From: Ephemerocybe angulata
Lineage: Eukaryota; Basidiomycota; Agaricomycetes; Agaricales; Psathyrellaceae
DNA: 64,000 nucleotides
Reading direction: 5' to 3'
NCBI GenBank assembly: GCA_013368325.1
Contig: JAACJK010000059.1
Location: 558,001 to 622,000, forward strand
Shown: positions 44,311-55,056 of the stretch, piece by piece
How positions within the stretch are numbered: the first letter of the stretch is position 1
Layout: every line of letters begins with the position of its first letter
Translations under genes and position numbers: made by a program
Notes under the pieces: generated by a model
The model's database searches: none
Seen by the model: the letters and a program-made list of their open reading frames with translations, nothing else
What the model was told of the DNA's origin: nothing

Positions 44311-46057
44311 CTACGTCACTTGTGCAACGGGAGCTTTCGGTCTCCGTCGAGCGACGGGCTTCGTTGTGACGGCTTTGGATTGAGAACCGGCCAGCTTCGC
44401 CTTGGCTGCAGCTTTCGCAGTCGGCGCCCGCCTCCTCGCTGGTGGTTTGGCGGCCTTCTTCACATCCTTGATAACGTCCGGCGTTAGGTCTTGCATTGAG
44501 AGTTCGGCAATACTGATGTCCATCTTGGAGCCTTCCCCATAATTCTCCAAAGACGCCTCGACTTGGTTGGTCTTTTCGCCGAACAAAAATTTGCGTTCGT
44601 CGGAAGGCATCACACCCTTAAAGGATGCAACGGATTGGCGTTTCGATGGGCTCGAGTTCAGCTCGTCGTAGTGGGAAGCCTTCTGCCTCCGCTTAGAGGG
44701 TGATGGTGGCTGGTTGTCTAACTTCAGCGCATGCGATTCGGGTTCCTCCGGTGCCACATTCTCGTCCTTCTTCTTCAAAACTACGAAAAATAAACGCATT
44801 TAGTCGACATAAACATGCACTTTAGAGAAACACTCCTACCTTTCTTCTTTGCGCCTCCCACAGTAGCTATCTTCTTTAGCCTGAACCCGGGTTCAACGGC
44901 ATCAAGTGTTTGCTGAATTTCCCAGTCTGAAGGTCGGATCCTTTTCCAATCCTCCAACACCTTGTTAACCCATGTGTCGGTGTCGCCAGCGACGTGGTAA
45001 TCGATTACATCTGCCCATTCCGAGCTCGGGGCTGTCTTGTTGACGAAGATAACTTTGCAGGGGCGTTTCGCGGGAGAGGAAGAGGTGGAAGCTGCGGGTG
45101 ATGAGCTGGAGTGGATGGTCTTCGCGAAGTCCTTGACGAGCTGCTTGAGACCATGCACTTTCATGGAGGTTCCCATGATGATGAGCATGTCAGGCTTCTT
45201 GCTGACATCAGCCATTTGAATAGCGCCGATTTCATCGCCCAGAGGATGGGGTTCGTCGTACAGAACGATAGCGGGTCGCAAAGACCCAACACGAATTGCC
45301 CTGGCGGATCGCGCGACGCGGGCCTCCGCTGCGGTAAAGTTAGGAACGTGGCCACACAATGAAGACACAGACAGAACGCACATCTCGAAACACATTCCGG
45401 GCAGCTGGGCGCAGTGCCTTCAAGGAACGCACTTAAATGTTCCTCCGCGCAAGGAAACTCAGCTGAGCAAACGATGCAACGAACGCGATGGATATCTCCA
45501 TGCAGCTGGACGTTGCGGACCTCCTTCACGCGTAGCTTTCCCGCATTCTTGCCCTTGCCGCTAGATTTCGCGGCGTCACCGGATGACCCAACAAGGCCAA
45601 CGCGTTCTTCTAGTCCGTCAATATTCTGGGTATACGACCGCAAGAGCTTATTCTTGGAGTCCAGGGTCTTGATAAAATGGTGGGTATTCGAGGGTGTCGC
45701 TTCGTCTATCTTCTTCTTCAGCTCCGCTATGAAGCTGAAGAAAACCGAGGTGGAGGTGGTATCACGGAACAGTGAGGCGTCGAACAGGTCGCGTCCTTTG
45801 AGAACGACGTCCGGATATCGCTCTTTGACCATGTTATAGAGGCCATCCGAGGATCTAAAGTCCTGTTAAAGCTATTAGCATGTACTTGGAGCGTGAAGAA
45901 AAATTCAACATACGGGAATGCCACATGAACATGAAATACCAGCACCAGTCACGACGACAATCTTCTTCTTCTTCACGACGGCGGCCGAGAGTTCGTAGAG
46001 AGCGCGACGGGTGTGGACGTCGGCGGAGGCGGCGTCGAGGTCGAGGGTGACGGTCAT
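44311..46057 (-). CDS. Sirtuin NAD-dependent histone deacetylase, Hst3/Hst4 type
   Basis: Hst3/4 sirtuins remove the H3K56 acetyl mark and protect genome stability. Four exons join in phase. The Rossmann motif is KKIVVVTGAGISCSCGIPDF with RSSDGLY, then SYTQNIDGLEERVGL, VQLHGDIHRVRC with the catalytic His, and zinc pairs CIVC and CPEC. The second pair abuts an intron, and the acceptor after GCGGAG restores ARVARSARAIRVGSLRPAI. MLIIMGTSMKVHGLKQLVKD and KVIFVNKTAPSSEWADVIDY complete the fold. A Lys/Ala-rich basic tail (KPPARRRAPTAKAAAKAKLA) probably drives nuclear or chromatin binding. The CGIPDFRSSDGLY wording is that of Hst3/4 rather than Sir2. It shares a 167-bp promoter with the methyltransferase gene. 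Confidence 0.92.
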
Positions 46058-46153
46058 GGTGGTCGTGGCTCAAACCCAGAGGCGCGGAAGGCTCGCTCAA
46101 CAACTTGCCATAAGCGGCTTCAACATCGCGGGCCCCCGAACTACGCGACCATC

Positions 46154-46159
46154 ACGTGG
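46154..46159. promoter_or_regulatory. CACGTG E-box in the sirtuin / methyltransferase divergent promoter
   Basis: ACCATCACGTGGTAG, partly palindromic beyond the core, sits 66 bases before the methyltransferase ATG and 97 before the sirtuin ATG. Confidence 0.4.
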
Positions 46160-46224
46160 TAGCGTGTCGATGTTCCCACGCAGTGATGTTCCAAAAATAG
46201 CGCAACGCTTTTCATCCCACCACA

Positions 46225-47169
46225 ATGAGTGTCAAGAATCTGCCTGCAAAGAACGAGGAATACGGCACAAAGGACTACTGGTATGCTTAATGTAGAGAGA
46301 TAATGCAAATTTGGTTGACCGAGACGGTAGGAATCAAAGATATTCACAGTGAGCTTGATGCTTTGCCCAACAAAGCCCATCCTCTTACCTCAATGAAGAG
46401 AATCGGATGGAGACTTCGACTGGTTCAAGACATACTCAGACCTGGCCCCGATTCTTCATGAGCTTATTCCAGACAAGTCTTCCCGGATTCTAATGCTCGG
46501 ATGTGGAAACTCGAAGCTATCAGAGGATGTACGGCCCTCATTGAATCTTGGGAGCAGATAGATGACTTATGGAAGTGCTAGATGTGGGATGACGGCTACC
46601 ACAACATAGTGAACACAGACGTGAATATCTTGTCCGCCCACCTATGGACCTTGCGATTGACCATGGCCCTTTGAATTTGCAGTATTCAGATATCCTCATT
46701 CAACAGATGCGCGAAAGACATTCGGAAGCCCGATCCTCCATGGAATGTAGGCCCACCTGAACATCCTGAATTCAAGTATACTCTGACGCTGACATGAAGG
46801 GCACGAAATGGATGTCAGAGACCTAAAGTTTGACGACGCCTCGTTTGACATCGCTATTGACAAAGGTACCATGGACGCGATGATGACCGCCAAAGGAGAT
46901 GTATGGGACCCACCTCAGCAAGTCATTGATGACTGTAACGGCGAGGTATCGGAAACCCTGAGGTCAGTTCCCATAACTTCTCCTGCTGTCTCCGCTAAGG
47001 GTCCGGCCGCAGAGTTTTGAAACCCGGAGGAAAGTTCATCTACCTCACCTTCGGCCAGCCACACTTCCGAAAGCGCTACTTGCAAAAAGAGGGAACGACC
47101 TTGGAAATCCGTGCTCTAGGAGAAGCCTTTCATTACTACCTGTATATCGTGCGCAAGGAAAGCAGTTAA
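46225..47169 (+). CDS. METTL13/EEF1AKMT4-like SAM methyltransferase, first junction unresolved
   Basis: Relatives methylate lysines or the N-terminus of elongation factor eEF1A. Exon 1 reads MSVKNLPAKNEEYGTKDYW, the family start. The second exon has ESDGDFDWFKTYSDLAPILH, IPDKSSRILMLGCGNSKLSE with SAM motif I, and later exons give MWDDGYHNIVNTDYSDILIQ, WHEMDVRDLKFDDASFDIAI with DKGTMDAMMTAKGDVW, and VLKPGGKFIYLTFGQPHFRK ending LGEAFHYYLYIVRKESS. These exons join in phase. Joining exon 1 (donor after GACTACTG) to the best acceptor before GAATCGGATGGAG creates TGA, and other acceptors shift the frame. Either a non-standard splice is used or the 5' part is damaged. The stop lies 24 bases from that of the convergent gene. 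Confidence 0.78.
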
Positions 47170-47193
47170 AGAAAATATACGTGGTCCAGGGGA

Positions 47194-48935
47194 CTAAAAC
47201 AAGAATTTAACGTTCTTGTAGAAATCCAACATGGGGTTTTCTCCGTTCCGAAGACGCGTCTTGCTGAGATCTGCGTATGTTTCGAGGAATTCGGCGTGCG
47301 TGAAGACGTTCGACTTGCGTTCCCCGACCGGCAGACCACTCGACGACGCAACGCCATCTAGTGGTGTTCGGCGGTCTTGCGGGTAGGTCGACGAGAAGAA
47401 GTCGGTGCCCAATGCCAGTGAGCTTGTCGTAGACACAAGTGGTGTCGAGCGGGACGGGATGGCATCGGCGGTGCTTTTAGGGTTCAGTGGCTGAGAGAGT
47501 AGGTATTCGTACATATCTCGCAACCGCTCGAAGTCCGTTGGGAAGAAGATGTCAAAGTATCCTTGCTTGACCAGGAGAGTGCCACAGGGGATTGTCGTGT
47601 TACGGAACCTGGTCTGGACCACGGGGGCATTGACTCCAGGGATAGTGTCTGGAAGCGACGAGAAGTCGGACAGGAGGAGGCGATGTCTTGGGAAGTTCGT
47701 GCGCAGGGTGCGTAACAGACTCAGAAGGCGGGTTGGGACATATTCCTCTGGAGACAGGTTGGGCGCGAAGGGCATGTTGGTGTATGCTGAACGAAGGAAA
47801 GAGGACGATTGCAGGAGCTTGTTCACGGGTGGTGAGTGACCCAGTTTTGCACGAATACCGAGAAGGGAGGATATCAACGGGTCGGTAATTGGCGTGTAAA
47901 CCATGTCAAAGTCTCCCTCCTTGGTGATGGCAACGACACCCTGGTACGGCTGCATCGTTTTCAAGTCGTACCGAACAATGTCGTGTGCGAAATTGTCCTA
48001 GAGAAAAATAAGCGAAATAAAAGGGATTTCGAAACGTTGCACTCACGATGACTTCCATAGCCACGAAATAACAAGGTGCAGGCTCTCTCGTCTTCCAATG
48101 GAAGATACTCCGGTGATAGACCTTGGCACAGGGATGTGCCTTATAGAGCTTGTTCTTCTGCTGCCGCACGAGACTGCCACTAATTTCGATGATGTTGTAA
48201 CGCGTCCTCTCGTAGACCATAGGATAGAACTCTTGCAAGTAGTTTAGAATATCCATGGCCAGTGTTCCGTTTCCAGCTCCAATTTCATAGATGATGAAGT
48301 CTTCGTATGGGAAGTATTTGAGGAGATACTCCGACACCAGGCATTGCGCTATGGCTTGCGCATAGTACGGCTAGGAGCTTCCGTTAGACCGGCGGGGGCA
48401 CCGGGACGCGGAACACACTCACCTTGAACAGTTCCGTCGGAGTATGCCAAATTTGCCGACCTGGACCTTCATACTTGTCGGACCCATAGTCGGCATACTT
48501 TTGCGCAATCAACTCTTGAAACTCTACAGAGTCCCGGAGTATAGAGAAGTCGACGGGTTTCGTGTCGGTATTGAAGATGGTTGCTTGTTTTGGGAAATAT
48601 CCGTAATTGGGGTTGTACAGGGAGTCTTCAATGAAGTCCCTCGCCAGCATCTTCACTCCAACAGGGGGCTGCTTCTCAGCTTCGAGCTCATTCGCGGTCA
48701 CCGAGGGGATGTTGACCAGGTCTTCGACGGAGGTCGGGAGCAGCGCGCTCTTGTTGTAATTCCATCTGTCCGTCGGGTCTTCACCCCCTTGATCCCTACG
48801 GCCCCTACGCTGCTTTGGGGGACCGGTGGAGTATGATGAGGCTCTGAAGAAGTTATGGAGAGCAGCAGAACGACATGGCGACGCAGAGAGCCTCGACAGG
48901 AGCATGTGCGTCGACGCGCTGGACAAAACGGACAC
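47194..48935 (-). CDS. NDUFAF7-like mitochondrial arginine methyltransferase (DUF185/MidA)
   Basis: In animals NDUFAF7 methylates an arginine of complex I subunit NDUFS2 during assembly. The N-terminus (LLSRLSASPCRSAALHNFFR) is a mitochondrial presequence. Family words are MLARDFIEDSLYNPNYGYF, QIWHTPTELFKPYYAQAIAQ, FIIYEIGAGNGTLAMDILNY with the SAM-binding motif, YNIIEISGSLVRQQ, YFVAMEVIDNFAHDIVRY, then HRLLLSDFSSLPDTIPGVNA and CGTLLVKQGYFDIFFPTDFE. Three exons, in phase. The start lies 113 bases from that of MMS19. About 120 further C-terminal residues (including FTHAEFLETYADLSKTRLRN) are longer than in bacterial MidA. Fungal lineages vary in complex I; the target here is inferred. Confidence 0.85.
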
Positions 48936-49048
48936 CGAGCTCGATGTGGAAATCCCATCAACCTTGGGTCTGATCCCTGTCTTCCGTCATCCCAGGCTCT
49001 CTCCCTCTTCTCCATCACCTTTTTGACGCTGCATGCCAGATTCTCGTT

Positions 49049-52000
49049 ATGGAAACTACTGAACGTCTCATAAGGACCTGGGTCGCGTCTGGAAGAGAGG
49101 AAGAGATCGCACAGATTGCTGCAGGTATGTTTTTGTAAGGTTAATAATGGGTCGGGTGAAATCAATACGGGATCTAGATATCACGAATGGCCAATCTACT
49201 CTTCTGAATGTCGTGAAAGCTCTCGGGGAATACCTTGTATCAGAAGAGAATGAACTTCGCTCGAAAGGTGCGGCGGTGTTCTGTGGTCCTCTTCCGAAGG
49301 TCGCTCATGATATACAGGCGTCGAGTTGTTATCTTTAGTTCTTCAGCAATTAGCGCCCACAACGCTCAACCGACCATCGGGTGTGAATACCTTTACACCT
49401 TACGCCTGGGCAATACTTATACTACCTATGCAGTGCGGACCTTGGCCAGCTTCTATTCCGACAAACTCGACGACGCGGAGACTATTATCCCTGCCCTGCA
49501 AGGTCTACAGACCTTGGCAACTTTCCCGGCTTTTGGCCCTGCGGAAGCCACCACAGTGATTGAAGCGTAAGACCACCCCATTTCCTTCTTGCAAGTTGTT
49601 GATTTTATTTTAGGTTGATTCGCCATGTAAAGATGAAGGCACTGACCCAAAACCATCGATTCAAAGTATTCTCTATCATAGATTCAGTCATGGCGAACCA
49701 TCGAGATGGTGAGTGTCATTTATATGGTATTTTACAAGCACTTATAGTCGAATAGTTCTGAAGGGCATGGGACTCAAGTTTTTGGATGGCTACTTGTCGT
49801 TTGTCGAAGGAGAGAAAGACCCCCGGAACCTGGTTCTCGTCTTTGCAATGGACCGCGTTATCTTGATTGAATTCGACATCTCACAGCGGGTGCAGGTACG
49901 AGCTCACTCCATACACCACTGCCGGTTTCTAACGCCTTCATAGACTTTCTATGACGTGATCTTCTGTTACTTCCCAATCACCTTCCGCCCTCCTCCCAAT
50001 AATCCTGGTGGAATCACAGCCGACGACTTGCGCCTGGCGTTGAGGTAGAGTGGAACTACTGTGCGCTAAACCCGGCGGCTAATTTGTCTGCCAGATCCGT
50101 GGTCTCTGCCTCGCCTTTGTTTGGACCCTTGGGCATTCCCCATTATCTGGAGAACCTTGTTGCAGTCGGACGCCCCGCGAAGCGAGATATCTTAGAGACA
50201 CTAGCCGTGTCGTTGCCTGTATACGGACCCAAAGTCGCTCGGTCCTTCGCGCGTAAACTCTGGAACTCCCTGAAACTCGAGGTCTTCCAGCCGGTCGACT
50301 CCGCAACGGAAGAGCTTGCAGTCAATGCTCTGCAGGTTCTCATTCGGACGATATACACGCCAGTTGAAGGAGAACCGGAAGAAGCAGAAATCGAAGGTCT
50401 CGCTAAAGATGCCTGCGAAGAGTGCTTGCAGATCCTTAGAGAGCCTGAAAAGAGCCAGGCACGCCCTGCTACGCGAATCCTCTGCGCCTTCATGACCACC
50501 ACACGTAAGTTCGCTCCCCAACTTTCTGGATTATATCGAATTAACGTGCGTGAAATAGCATCTGTCGCAAAGTATACCGTGTCTCAGGCTGTTCCTCATT
50601 TAACCAAGCTTTTCATAAACCCTGACGAGGTCGGAAGTCGCCCTGCGACTCTCGTTCTCCTCGCCCAATTTATTGAAGCAGCACGGGACTCATCATCTAT
50701 GGACAGCTTCCTGCTCCCGTATAAGGACGAGGTCCTTGGTGCTCTCTCCAGCGGCCTCAAAGCGCATAATCTCCGACTCCCCGCGTTAACTGGACTCAAG
50801 GCTCTCGTCACCTCAAAAGGGCTGCTCTCTGACCAAGAGCTCGGCTTCATAATCCACCACCTCAACGAAATCATTCAAGACCACCGCGACCAATTCGACG
50901 ACATCAGCGACGGCATCCTAGAGCTTCTTTCCTGCATATCCGAAGTGTCCCCCCAGCGCGTCGTCGAACAGACCCTCCCAATCCTCTTCAGTTCGCTCCC
51001 CGACTCCGCTCCCGCGCGAGACGCAGCATCCGAGCGTGCGCAGATCTGGAAGAACTTGTCATACCTCCAAACGCTATGTACCGAGCCCCAGCTTTTCGAG
51101 ACCCTCGTTATCCGCCTCACGACCAAGCTGGAACTCCTCTGCTCCTCTGCAGATGCCCAAGCGGATCTGGAGCCCAGCGCCGCATACGCGCATGCGCTGC
51201 TCAAGACGCTCGCGAATGTGCTCGCTGTGAAAGTAAAGAGGAAGCATGCGGATGTCGCGAAGTACCTTGAGAGGCTCGTCGTCCGGGTGTTTAACCTGTT
51301 TGTGCATGCTGCGTTGGTGCCTGGCGAGAAGCAGGCGGTGATCAATGTCGACCCGAGACTGTTGCAAGCTGCAGCACAGTGTGCTACGCTCGTCGTTCGG
51401 TCGCTTCCTTCGTCGTACGTGGACCTCTTCATGTTGATGGTGTTGTTATTCATTGGGTTCTAGACGACAAGAACCATTTGTCAAGTCGGTGTTATCCGCA
51501 CTTATTACAGGTAATGTGCAGCCGATATCCGAGGGCTACTTCAAGATTGCCAAGGAGCAGACTTTGTCTGTGTTCAGTGTAAGCGGTCTATTTCTCTGAC
51601 AAGAGCTGTAAGAAAGTACTGACTTTATCGACTACTGCCTAGCCAACAAGCACGTCGGCTCAGAAGGACCTGATTCTCCTCTACACTGCAGCAATAATTC
51701 CCATCTTCAAAGAGGTTTGGGCCTCACGGTGCCTTATACGAATGTACGCTAATATGTCGCGGCTAGGTCGATCTCGACGTTCCAAACCTAGGCCAATTCC
51801 TTGAAGAGACGATTAAGTGGACCTTGGAAGGAGCAGGAAGCGACCTGCAGAGGAATGCTGCTGTTCATCTAGTCTCTGTTCTCGTCAACAGGAAGGCTGA
51901 CGGTAAGCTCATGGTCTTTGGATAGCCCATCTCTCCCAGGCTTAATGGTTTTTGTAATCTAGAATTGCAAGATTTCTTGGAGGGCATATTCACGACGTTC

Positions 52001-52933
52001 TGGACAAAGGAGATCCTGGATTCGCAGTCCCCAACAGAAAGACGCCGATGGGCCGTTGTTTCATGGACATGGGTTCGTATACCACTACCATCCTGTCAAT
52101 CGAGGTTCTCACTCTTTGTCAGATCACGAAAGCCCTCCTCGTCCGCAACCACACCCGCGCGCTCCAGTTCTCCGAGAAGCTCTTCGAAGTCTTCGGCGAC
52201 GCTTCGATTAACTGGGGCGCCGCGAAGGGAGTGGGGATGATACCCGGGCACGACGATGTGTTTACAAAAGATAACCACACAGTCATTAAAATCCTGTACG
52301 CACAGAAGTATGTCAGGGTCATGCTGCCGAGGACCATTGAAGGGTCTGTGGATGGATCAGACACTACGAAGCAGGTTGCGTACCTGGTCGCCCTCGCTGG
52401 CTTGATCAAGTCCGCGCCCAAGGCTACATACCTCTCTGAACTACCTTCGGTACGCTTTCCAGATCGCAGACTAATATTATGCATGTTTGACGGCGAAACC
52501 TTTCACAGTTAATCCCCCTCCTCATTCGAGGCCTCGACCTCCCCGACCCCGAAATCCGCCATAATGTCATCGAGACGCTCCTGGCTGCAGCAGACGGCGA
52601 GACCCCCGAAAAGTCGCTCGTCGCAGAGCACGCCTCGACGCTCGTCACCTCCATGCTCAAGAACTGTCTCGCCGCGGAGACGCCGGCGCCGAACGTCAGA
52701 ATCGCTGCGCTGCGGTACCTCGCTGTCCTGCCGGGCATTGTGCGCTACGACGTGCTGCACCCGTACAAGGCGCAGGTCGTCAGGGAGCTGGGCAAGGCGC
52801 TCGACGACCCCAAGCGCGCGGTGAGGAAGGAGGCGGTTGAGGCGAGGACGAATTGGTATGTTCGTTCAGTCCGACTTGGAGATTACAAATGTTAATTGGT
52901 GTGTTCCGTTCCAGGTTCAAGTACAATGGGTAG
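49049..52933 (+). CDS. MMS19: MMS19/Met18 HEAT-repeat protein of the cytosolic Fe-S targeting complex
   Basis: MMS19 joins the CIA complex that delivers iron-sulfur clusters to DNA polymerases, helicases such as XPD, and primase; its loss gives repair and methionine phenotypes. More than fifteen exons keep frame from METTERLIRTWVASGREEEI to RKEAVEARTNWFKYNG. The N-terminal MMS19 domain reads LLNVVKALGEYLVSEENELR, VELLSLVLQQLAPTTLNRPS, VRTLASFYSDKLDDAETIIP and FDISQRVQTFYDVIFCYFPI, FRPPPNNPGGITADDLRLAL. HEAT repeats follow, such as FGPLGIPHYLENLVAVGRPA and RNHTRALQFSEKLFEVFGDA. The C-terminal domain (LIPLLIRGLDLPDPEIRHNV; VRIAALRYLAVLP) ends as in other fungi. Introns are densest in the 5' third. 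Confidence 0.93.
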
Positions 52934-53213
52934 TAGGTAGGCGGGAGTAGTAAAACAAGGAAAGGAAGTGGTAGTGGTGTGTAATGGTAGGATGATAGGG
53001 GTATGGTGGTGGACGATTGAATACAATCTAGATCTCAGCTACAACGAAACGAGAAGGTTGTTTTCTCTAATATGAAAGTGTCCGTGTCGTATAGCATAAT
53101 ACACTAGATAGCAGGATCGGAGGCGCAGGATAGAAACCGTAGTGTGACCATTAGAGGATACAGGGTGAATAGGGAGAAGATTGTAAAATGTTGGGTTAGG
53201 CGTGCAAGGGAGA

Positions 53214-54758
53214 TCACCGCGCCATAATCGCCTGGGTTTTAAGCGCTGCATCAGCAAGTGCAAGCTCAAATGCCTGCAGCTGTTCTTGCACAAGTTTCCG
53301 GCCGTCTACCCTCCTTGAAGCAAACCGCGTAGGGGTCGACGGGGCAGACGTCGGGAGAGTTTCCGGTCCCTCAGTATCGAGGATACCGGCCTCCCACCGC
53401 TCAATCTTCGCGCGACTCCGCTCTGCACTTTCCCACTCCGTTTTCCAGCTCCCTAGCTTGTTCTTCAGCGATCGGATTTTGCGACCTGCGTCGGCCGTTG
53501 CTACGCCATTGACTTGTGCGTGTTCTGATATTGAGGAGAGGGATGAGATGGTGGATGATGTGAAGGAGCGGATGTGGGTTAGCTGTGGGACGAGCTTGGC
53601 GGGTGTCGGGGCGCCGGTGAGTATTGGAGGAGGGGCGAAGGAGGTTCGAATAGGAGATGTAGAGGGTTCGGAGTCTTCGTAGTCGCCAAGATGGCTTCTT
53701 TCTGGATCCAGCTCCCAATCGTTGGCGTAGCTCGACTGCCGACGATGGGATCCTGGGCGACGGCTGGGTTGCTCTTCCTCTAACAGTGTGTGTAACGATC
53801 GCGGTTGGTAGTGTTGCTGTGGTGGCGAAGAAGAATTTGGTGTGGGGGAGGTAACCGGGTCGTCCGATAGCTGTTCGACTTCCTCCAGCTCCTCTAGCTG
53901 CCCAAGCACATCGCTCCCACCCACCTCCCCGCCGATCTTCCTAAACTCCCGCTCGCATTCGAGCAGCACGCGAACTTGGCTCTCGCGATCGCGCACGCTC
54001 TCGTTCATGCGCCGGATAACGTCCGACGCGAGCCGTTCGAGCTTGGGTTGCTGTGACGACGACGTGCCGGGCTCGGTGTCGAGGGTGCGCAGCTGGGCGA
54101 GGAAGTTGTCGGTGAACTGCACGTTTTCGGAGAGGACGTCCATCGCGTCCTTCTCGGGGGTCTTCTGGCGGGGCCGGGTGCGCGAAATGGAGGGGCTGTC
54201 GAAGACGGGGTCGAGATCGCCGCCGTTTCCGCCCATATGGGCCTCGTCTACGGCATCGTCTGACAATCCCCCTGCCAGCGCTGATTCAGAGCTCTCCCCC
54301 GCGTATGCAGCATCCAGAGCGTCGTGGCCACCGCCGAGTTCGTCGGCGAAAGAGGGACGCGGATCTGAAGGGGCAGCAAAGGACTGGGCATCGAGCTCGT
54401 TGTGTTCGGAGATGTGGCTTTGGTCACGGTCGCCGCGCTGCTGCAGATGCTGTTCGACGTCTTCGTCGATCCCCTCGGCCCCCTCGTCGAATTCGATTCC
54501 GAATTCCTCGGCTAGAAGTTTGGAGCCCGCGCTGGGCTCGGGCATGAGCGCGACGGCGAGCTCGTGGGCCAGGGAGTGGTGTCTCCCGTTCGCGGGTGCG
54601 GCGGCGGCATCGTCGTTGAAGTCGTTTGCTAACGAGGAGGCACCGCGCAGGGACGCTGAGGATCGGCGGCCGCTGACAGCTTGACGCGAGGGCGCGCCGC
54701 GGGCTGGGTGAAAGTTCGGGGAGGAGAAGAGCTCGTCGTCGTCGGCGTAGTGAGGCAT
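53214..54758 (-). CDS. Hypothetical 514-residue acidic, coiled-coil protein
   Basis: One uninterrupted frame with a good start (MPHYADDDELFSSPNFHPAR). The N-terminal half is low-complexity, rich in Ala, Asp, Glu and Ser, with SP/TP sites (RPRQKTPEKDAMDVLSENVQ). A helical stretch FTDNFLAQLRTLDTEPG to ECEREFRKIGGEVGGSDVLG and a C-terminal helix pair (AGRKIRSLKNKLGSWKTEWE; KLVQEQLQAFELALADAALK) are predicted coiled coils. I recognise no catalytic motif, membrane segment or signal peptide. The lack of introns is unusual among its neighbours. It is divergent from PRP40 across 298 bases. The codon pattern supports a real gene; the function is unknown. Confidence 0.7.
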   Translation of the reverse strand: MPHYADDDELFSSPNFHPARGAPSRQAVSGRRSSASLRGASSLANDFNDDAAAAPANGRHHSLAHELAVALMPEPSAGSKLLAEEFGIEFDEGAEGIDEDVEQHLQQRGDRDQSHISEHNELDAQSFAAPSDPRPSFADELGGGHDALDAAYAGESSESALAGGLSDDAVDEAHMGGNGGDLDPVFDSPSISRTRPRQKTPEKDAMDVLSENVQFTDNFLAQLRTLDTEPGTSSSQQPKLERLASDVIRRMNESVRDRESQVRVLLECEREFRKIGGEVGGSDVLGQLEELEEVEQLSDDPVTSPTPNSSSPPQQHYQPRSLHTLLEEEQPSRRPGSHRRQSSYANDWELDPERSHLGDYEDSEPSTSPIRTSFAPPPILTGAPTPAKLVPQLTHIRSFTSSTISSLSSISEHAQVNGVATADAGRKIRSLKNKLGSWKTEWESAERSRAKIERWEAGILDTEGPETLPTSAPSTPTRFASRRVDGRKLVQEQLQAFELALADAALKTQAIMAR

Positions 54759-55056
54759 TAGGGGCAGAACAGAGTCACACTGGACGCGATCCCAGGCCCC
54801 TTTTGATTAGTCAGCACAGACGCCTGAATTCGCCACTGGATTGGCTTTGTACTCGCTATTTAGGACAATGATAGAAAGAGTCGATAAAGGCTGTTTCGAC
54901 GATAAGCAGATATATTTGTCGAGGAGAGATGAAGAGCCCAGTCGGCAGGCTGAAGGGAGTCAGGAGCCAACAGCTTCTAATCATAACAAGACCAAAGCCA
55001 ACTTTCGCACTGCCGACTGCTCGCAGCACTGAGTTACTTACCTCCACTCTACGACC

